This document shows positions 59,820-64,000 of a stretch of DNA of 64,000 bases, in pieces. Every line of letters starts with the position of its first letter. Positions within the stretch are counted from its first letter, which is position 1. Source of the stretch: Conchiformibius kuhniae DSM 17694 (GTDB lineage Bacteria; Pseudomonadota; Gammaproteobacteria; Burkholderiales; Neisseriaceae); the NCBI RefSeq assembly GCF_000428785.1, contig NZ_AUAP01000001.1, positions 355,398-419,397 on the forward strand. Direction: 5' to 3'. The notes beneath the pieces are model-generated. The model was not told where the DNA came from. It saw only the letters and a program-made list of their open reading frames with translations, and searched no databases. The translations under genes were made by a program, and so were the position numbers.

Positions 59820-59929
59820 CGCCGTCATTCCCGCGAATGCGGGAATCCAGCGTACCATTGCGCCAAGTCAGGTTTTAACGGCATTCGTTTGCCGCCCGCT
59901 TGGATTCCCGCCTACGCGGGAATGACGGC
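59820..59929. repeat. dRS3-bounded intergenic element (copy H)
   Basis: dRS3 palindromes ATTCCCGCGAATGCGGGAAT (59826-59845) and ATTCCCGCCTACGCGGGAAT (59903-59922) enclose about 57 bases of spacer, with CCGTC/GACGG extensions that would let the whole unit fold back on itself. It lies inside the pxp operon, between pxpC and pxpA. Confidence 0.65.
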
Positions 59930-59965
59930 ATTTTTTATCATATTTGATTTATTTCGGGAAACAAA

Positions 59966-60721
59966 ATGACGACCGTAGATTTGAACGCCGACCTTGCCGA
60001 AGGCTGCGGCAACGACCGCGCATTATTGCAATACGTTACGTCCGCCAATCTGTGTTGCGGCATACACGCGGGCGGCGCGGCGCACATCGCCGCCGCGCTG
60101 GCATGGGCGAAAGCGGAAAACGTCCGCATCGGCGCACACCCGTCCTTTCCCGACCGCGACAACTTCGGACGCAAAAACATGGCGTTGCCGCCCGATGAAT
60201 TACGCGCATGGCTGCGCTACCAACTGGGCGCAACGGCGGCATTGTGCCGTGCGGCGGGCGTGGCGATGGCGTATGTGAAACCGCACGGCGCACTCTACAA
60301 CCAAGCCGCGCAAGACCCCGAATTGGCGCGGCTGATTGCCGAAACCGTGCGCGGATTTGACCCCGCGCTGCGCCTGATGGCACTTTCAGGCAGCCTGCTG
60401 CTGCAGGCGGGACGGGAAGCGGGTTTGGGCGTGATTTCCGAAGTGTTTGCCGACCGCCGCTATCTGCCCGACGGCAGCTTGGTGCCGCGCAGCCGCGCCG
60501 ATGCACAGATTGACAACGATGAGGAAGCAGTCGCGCAGGTCTTGCAAATGGTGCGCGAAGGCACGGTAACAGCAACGGACGGCAGCCGCGTTCCCGTCCG
60601 CGCCGACAGCGTTTGCCTGCACGGGGACGGCGCACACGCGCTGGAATTTGCCGCTTTGATTCGCAAGGCATTGGAACAAAACGGCATTGAAATCCGTGCC
60701 GAAAATTTTCAGGTAGCCTGA
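59966..60721 (+). CDS. pxpA: 5-oxoprolinase subunit PxpA (LamB/YcsF family)
   Basis: 251 residues. Signature blocks are DLNADLAEGCGND at the N-terminus, TSANLCCGIHAGG, IGAHPSFPDRDNFGR, KPHGALYNQAA, SEVFADRRYLPDGSLVPRS and CLHGDGAHAL. The gene ends in a palindrome TTTTCAGG-TAG-CCTGAAAA whose minus strand reads AGGCTACCTGAA, an Eikenella-type uptake word. Confidence 0.94.
   Translation: MTTVDLNADLAEGCGNDRALLQYVTSANLCCGIHAGGAAHIAAALAWAKAENVRIGAHPSFPDRDNFGRKNMALPPDELRAWLRYQLGATAALCRAAGVAMAYVKPHGALYNQAAQDPELARLIAETVRGFDPALRLMALSGSLLLQAGREAGLGVISEVFADRRYLPDGSLVPRSRADAQIDNDEEAVAQVLQMVREGTVTATDGSRVPVRADSVCLHGDGAHALEFAALIRKALEQNGIEIRAENFQVA
60385..60396 (-). other. DNA uptake sequence, perfect AGGCTGCCTGAA
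   Basis: Minus-strand copy within pxpA. Confidence 0.7.
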
Positions 60722-60760
60722 AAACCATTTATTCAAACTTCTTTAAAGCGGATTGCACCG

Positions 60761-61222
60761 ATGCCGAATATCCAAGCCGAACAAACCATCAATGCGCCGA
60801 TTGCGCGGGTTTATGAAATTTCTCAAGATTATTCCGTGCGTTATGAATGGGACCCTTTCCCCGATTATCTGCGTAATCTGGACGGCGGCAACGGCATGCC
60901 GTTTGTGGGGCGCGAAGTGGAAGGGCGTGCCAAATCGGGCGTGTTTATGCGCGTGCGTTTTGTGCGCGTGAAAGCGCCGGAAGTGGCGGCGATTACGATG
61001 GTAAAAGGCCCGATATTTTTGGAGAAATTTGCCGGTTCGTGGCGGTTTCGCGCCCTTTCCGACCATCAAACTCTGGCGCGTTTCAGTTATTCCCTGTCTG
61101 CGCCCGCGTGGTGCGCGTGGCTGCTTAATCCATTGATGCGCTATTATTTTTCCCGTGTGGTGGCGCAACGCTTATCGGGTTTGAAACGCTATTGCGAAGC
61201 GCAATGCCCGATTGGGCATTGA
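60761..61222 (+). CDS. SRPBCC (START-like) family protein
   Basis: 153 residues. Starts PNIQAEQTINAPIARVYEISQDYSVRYEWDP, the standard first strand and helix of polyketide cyclase/SRPBCC ligand-binding domains, followed by a beta-rich middle and a C-terminal amphipathic helix (LLNPLMRYYFSRVVAQRLSGLKRYCE). The ligand is unknown. An ATGCCC/GGGCAT hairpin overlaps its 3' end (61204-61219). Confidence 0.85.
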   Translation: MPNIQAEQTINAPIARVYEISQDYSVRYEWDPFPDYLRNLDGGNGMPFVGREVEGRAKSGVFMRVRFVRVKAPEVAAITMVKGPIFLEKFAGSWRFRALSDHQTLARFSYSLSAPAWCAWLLNPLMRYYFSRVVAQRLSGLKRYCEAQCPIGH

Positions 61223-61234
61223 TTCGCCAAGCGT

Positions 61235-61330
61235 CAGGGCGCGTCATCAATTAAACTTTTTACCACAAATCAGCACCATACAAAACACCGTCATGCCCAC
61301 GCAGGCGGGAATCCACTGCCTGATGTTTGT
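61235..61330. repeat. Partial repeat element (copy I)
   Basis: Left half only: AGGGCGCGTCATCAATTAAAC, ACACCGTCATGCCCACGCAGGCGGGAATCCA (dRS3 with one mismatch) and CTGCCTGATG. It lies between the SRPBCC gene and ruvB. Confidence 0.55.
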
Positions 61331-61405
61331 GAAGCGGTGTTTTTCGGTTGGGATACGGGCGGAATAAGGCGTTATAATTCGTGTTTTTTTCGTACCACGC
61401 CCGCC

Positions 61406-62437
61406 ATGCTCCACACCGACCCCATCACCGCCGCCCGCCCCGAACGCATCATCGCCCCGCAAAAGCTGTCGGCGCAGGAAGAACAGCTCGAACGCGCCCT
61501 GCGCCCGAAAAGCCTGGCCGACTACATCGGTCAGCACAAAGCGAAAGAACAACTGGCGATTTTTATTCAGGCAGCCCGTCAGCGCGGCGATGCGCTTGAC
61601 CACACTTTATTGTTCGGGCCGCCCGGCTTGGGCAAAACCACGCTCGCCAACATCATCGCCCGCGAACTGGGCGTGAACCTGCGCCAAACCTCCGGCCCCG
61701 TGCTGGAACGCGCGGGCGACTTGGCGGCCTTGCTCACCAATCTGGAGCCGCACGATGTGTTGTTTATTGACGAAATCCACCGCTTAAGCCCTGTGGTGGA
61801 AGAGATTTTGTATCCCGCTTTGGAAGACTTCCAGTTGGACATCATGATAGGCGAAGGGCCGGCGGCGCGGTCGGTGAAAATTGATTTGCCGCCGTTTACG
61901 CTGGTGGGCGCGACCACCCGCGCGGGCATGCTCACCAATCCCCTGCGCGACCGTTTCGGCATCGTGGCACGGCTGGAGTTTTACCAAGCCGATGACTTGG
62001 CAACGATTGTGCGCCGTTCCGCCGCCCTGCTGAACATGGATTTGGACGAAGCGGGCGCGGACGAAATCGCCCGCCGCAGCCGTGGCACGCCGCGCATCGC
62101 CAACCGCCTGTTGCGGCGCGTGCGCGACTATGCCGAAGTGAAACACGGCGGGCGCATCAGCGCGGACATTGCCGATGCCGCGCTCACGCTGCTGGACGTG
62201 GACAGTGCCGGTTTGGACATGATGGACAGGAAATTTCTGGACGCGGTGCTGCACAAATTCGGCGGCGGGCCGGTGGGCTTGGACAACGTCGCCGCCGCCA
62301 TCGGCGAAAGCAGCGACACGATTGAAGACGTGATTGAGCCTTATCTGATTCAACAGGGCTTGTTGCAGCGCACCCCGCGCGGACGCATGGCAACCGAGCG
62401 AACCTACCACCATTTCGGCATCCAACCAAGCGCATAA
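61406..62437 (+). CDS. ruvB: Holliday junction branch migration DNA helicase RuvB
   Basis: 343-residue AAA+ motor of the RuvAB complex. Walker A GPPGLGKTTLAN, Walker B LFIDEIHRLSP, sensor 1 GATTRAGMLTNPLRDRFGI, sensor 2 RGTPRIANRLLRRVRD, and the C-terminal winged helix with EPYLIQQGLLQRTPRGR. ATG 61406 was chosen for normal length and because TATAAT stands at 61373-61378. ruvA and ruvC are not adjacent. Confidence 0.97.
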   Translation: MLHTDPITAARPERIIAPQKLSAQEEQLERALRPKSLADYIGQHKAKEQLAIFIQAARQRGDALDHTLLFGPPGLGKTTLANIIARELGVNLRQTSGPVLERAGDLAALLTNLEPHDVLFIDEIHRLSPVVEEILYPALEDFQLDIMIGEGPAARSVKIDLPPFTLVGATTRAGMLTNPLRDRFGIVARLEFYQADDLATIVRRSAALLNMDLDEAGADEIARRSRGTPRIANRLLRRVRDYAEVKHGGRISADIADAALTLLDVDSAGLDMMDRKFLDAVLHKFGGGPVGLDNVAAAIGESSDTIEDVIEPYLIQQGLLQRTPRGRMATERTYHHFGIQPSA

Positions 62438-62446
62438 AGGCACACC

Positions 62447-63820
62447 ATGTCCCCCGAAGCCCTAAAAAAACACCTGCAAACCCTTGTTCCCGAACACACA
62501 TTTGTCGCCGACCCCGAACCCCTGTTCACCGACCAGCGCCGCCGCTACCGCAGCCGCAACGCCCTTGCCCTGATGCCCGACAGCGTGGAAAACGTGCAAA
62601 AAATCATGCGTTTCTGCCACGAACACCGCATTCCCGTTACTCCGCAGGGCGGCAACACCGGCTTGGTGGGCGGCAGCGTGGCACAGGGCGGCGTGCTGCT
62701 CAACCTCTCGCGCCTGAACCGCGTCCGCCGCATCTCTTTGCCCGACAACGCCATCACCGTGGAAGCGGGCTGCACGCTGGCACAGGTTCAGGCAGCCGCG
62801 CAACAAATCGGACGGCTGTTTCCGCTTGATTTGGCGAGCGCGGGCAGTTGCCAAATCGGCGGCAACATCGCCTGCAACGCGGGCGGTTTGAACGTGTTGC
62901 GTTACGGCACCATGCGCGACTTGGTGCTGGGTTTGGAAGTGGTGTTGGCGGACGGCACACTGCTGTCGCATCTTGAACCTTTGCACAAAAACACAACGGG
63001 TTACGACATCAAACACCTGTTTATCGGCAGCGAAGGCACGCTCGGCATCATCACCGCCGCCGCCTTGAAACTGTTTGCCCGCCCGCGCCAAACCGCTACC
63101 GCATGGGTCGGTGTGCGCGACATTGCCCAAGCCCTTGATTTATTAACGTCCGTGCGCGATGCCTTTGCCGGGCGTTTGCTCAGTTGCGAACTGTTGAGCC
63201 GCTTCGCGCTGGACTTGTCCGCCCGCCACAGCAAAATCCCGCAACCCCTTGATGCCGAATGGCATCTGCTGCTGGAACTGGACGACAGCCTGCCCGAACC
63301 GCCGCTTGAAACCGCTTTGGGCGAACACCTGTACGCGCACGGTTTTGCCGATGCGGTGCTGGCGCAATCCGAAGCACAACGGCGCGACTTGTGGACGCTG
63401 CGCGAAAACGTTTCCGCCGCGCAACGCAGCTTGGGCGTGAGCATCAAACACGATATTGCCCTGCCAATTGAACGGCTTGCCGATTTTGTGCAAAACTGCG
63501 GGCGCAGGCTGGCTGAAGCCCTGCCCGCCGTTCAAATCGTGGTGTTCGGACATTTGGGGGACGGCTCGCTGCATTACAACACCTTTTTGCCCGACACGCT
63601 CGACAACCGCGCCTACCAACGCGAAGACGAAATCAACCGCTTGGTTTACCAACAGGTTTTGGCGCACGGCGGCAGCATCGCCGCCGAACACGGCATCGGG
63701 CGTTTGAAAACCGCGCACCTGCCCTCCGTGCGCGCGCCCGCCGAAATCGCGCTAATGCGTGCCATCAAAGCGCAGCTCGACCCGCACGGTATCTTGAATG
63801 CGGGCGTTTTGTTTGCCTGA
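62447..63820 (+). CDS. FAD-linked oxidase, GlcD / D-2-hydroxyacid dehydrogenase type
   Basis: 457 residues. An N-terminal PCMH-type FAD domain (RIPVTPQGGNTGLVGGSV, DLASAGSCQIGGNIACNAGGLNVLRYG, HLFIGSEGTLGIIT) and a C-terminal FAD-oxidase domain (VVFGHLGDGSLHYN, AAEHGIGRLKTAHL). There is no Fe-S motif. Closest pattern is D-2-hydroxyglutarate or D-lactate dehydrogenase; substrate not decidable. An AAAGG ribosome-binding site and 9 bases after ruvB suggest co-transcription. Confidence 0.88.
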   Translation: MSPEALKKHLQTLVPEHTFVADPEPLFTDQRRRYRSRNALALMPDSVENVQKIMRFCHEHRIPVTPQGGNTGLVGGSVAQGGVLLNLSRLNRVRRISLPDNAITVEAGCTLAQVQAAAQQIGRLFPLDLASAGSCQIGGNIACNAGGLNVLRYGTMRDLVLGLEVVLADGTLLSHLEPLHKNTTGYDIKHLFIGSEGTLGIITAAALKLFARPRQTATAWVGVRDIAQALDLLTSVRDAFAGRLLSCELLSRFALDLSARHSKIPQPLDAEWHLLLELDDSLPEPPLETALGEHLYAHGFADAVLAQSEAQRRDLWTLRENVSAAQRSLGVSIKHDIALPIERLADFVQNCGRRLAEALPAVQIVVFGHLGDGSLHYNTFLPDTLDNRAYQREDEINRLVYQQVLAHGGSIAAEHGIGRLKTAHLPSVRAPAEIALMRAIKAQLDPHGILNAGVLFA

Positions 63821-63870
63821 TTTTATTTTCAGAAAAATCAAAACTTCGTGATTTTCACAGCAAAATCATT

Positions 63871-63899
63871 TTGACAAAAACCGCGCTCACGGGTATAGT
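63871..63899 (+). promoter_or_regulatory. Promoter of the CAU tRNA gene
   Basis: TTGACA (63871-63876), 17-base spacer, TATAGT (63894-63899), 21 bases before the tRNA. The best promoter match in the window. Confidence 0.75.
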
Positions 63900-63920
63900 T
63901 CGGCGTTTTGAAGCTGTTGC

Positions 63921-63997
63921 GGCGAATTAGCTCAGTCGGTTAGAGCAGAGGAATCATAATCCTTGTGTCCGGGGTTCGAGTCCCTGATTCGCCACCA
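63921..63997 (+). tRNA. tRNA with CAU anticodon (probably elongator Met)
   Basis: 77 bases with encoded CCA; acceptor GGCGAAT/ATTCGCC, D-arm AGCTCAGTCGGTTAGAGC, anticodon loop ATCATAA, T-loop GGTTCGAGTCC. CAU could also be the lysidine-modified tRNA-Ile2. The initiator type is excluded by the normal first base pair. Confidence 0.85.
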
Positions 63998-64000
63998 TCA

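Noticed and set aside
61380..62437. Longer ruvB start at 61337
   Set aside because: It would extend into the promoter TATAAT at 61373 and repeat sequence, and would add residues (CFFRTTPA) not found in RuvB.
1..64000. CRISPR arrays, Correia elements or complete insertion sequences
   Set aside because: No regular spaced direct repeats, no TATAGTGGATTAA-type Correia ends and no transposase reading frame recognised.

Overview
The window is a chromosome segment from a GC-rich member of the Neisseriaceae (Betaproteobacteria). Three things point there. First, the gene set and order are neisserial: holB-pilZ-tatD, a MisS-like kinase, hemN/fnr, dapA-bamC and bamD. Second, perfect copies of the 12-base DNA uptake word AGGCTGCCTGAA occur (the dialect reported for Simonsiella and relatives), with many one-base variants. 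Third, intergenic dRS3-like inverted repeats (ATTCCC...GGGAAT) are common. The genus cannot be fixed from this sequence; Simonsiella, Alysiella or Conchiformibius-like bacteria are plausible.

Layout. 1-5.3 kb: rarA (cut by the left edge), lnt, holB, pilZ-type gene, tatD family. 5.4-9.2 kb, minus strand: deoD-lysC, then rarD, a conserved hypothetical and a YgfX-like membrane protein. 9.2-13.5 kb: MisS-like sensor kinase, yaaA, hom, ung. 13.6-19.1 kb: tRNA-Glu and tRNA-Arg, a DnaQ-type exonuclease, proS, aroA and a small ORF. 19.3-23.1 kb: two EamA exporters, homoserine kinase, an S4 RNA-binding protein and a candidate iron-regulated small RNA. 23.1-28.7 kb: YccS-like protein, parB, rluE, argS. 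28.7-34.1 kb: prpF, bamD, an M15 peptidase, grxD-apbC-ypfJ. 34.4-40.6 kb: a glycine-betaine locus (betT, betA, betB) with two unknown genes inside it. 40.7-53.8 kb: nudF-gluQ, a phosphatase-like protein, gltX, rdgB, bamC, dapA, a LpxL-type acyltransferase, a MoeB/ThiF-type enzyme, greB, dusC, hemN, fnr, mutY. 53.8-64 kb: glpD, a frameshifted glpK, glpF, pxpBCA, a SRPBCC protein, ruvB, a FAD-linked oxidase and a CAU tRNA.

Functionally this is core chromosome. It covers replication and repair (rarA, holB, ung, mutY, ruvB), translation (proS, argS, gltX, gluQ, tRNAs), aspartate-family amino acids (lysC, hom, thrB, dapA), the envelope (lnt, bamC, bamD, lpxL), osmoprotection (bet) and glycerol and 5-oxoproline catabolism (glp, pxp). 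I see no prophage, complete insertion sequence, CRISPR array, restriction or defence island.

The least ordinary content is between the genes. A structured transcript of about 114 nt lies under two Fur-box-like sequences at 22.8-22.95 kb and looks like an NrrF-type iron-responsive sRNA. A family of roughly 140-200 bp elements with GGGCGTGTCATCAATT ends encloses paired dRS3 repeats; the elements sit at gene 3' ends, in one case nested. An 8-base G/C tract lies just upstream of an exporter start codon, and glycerol kinase is frameshifted in a short C-run. A FNR box sits between hemN and fnr.
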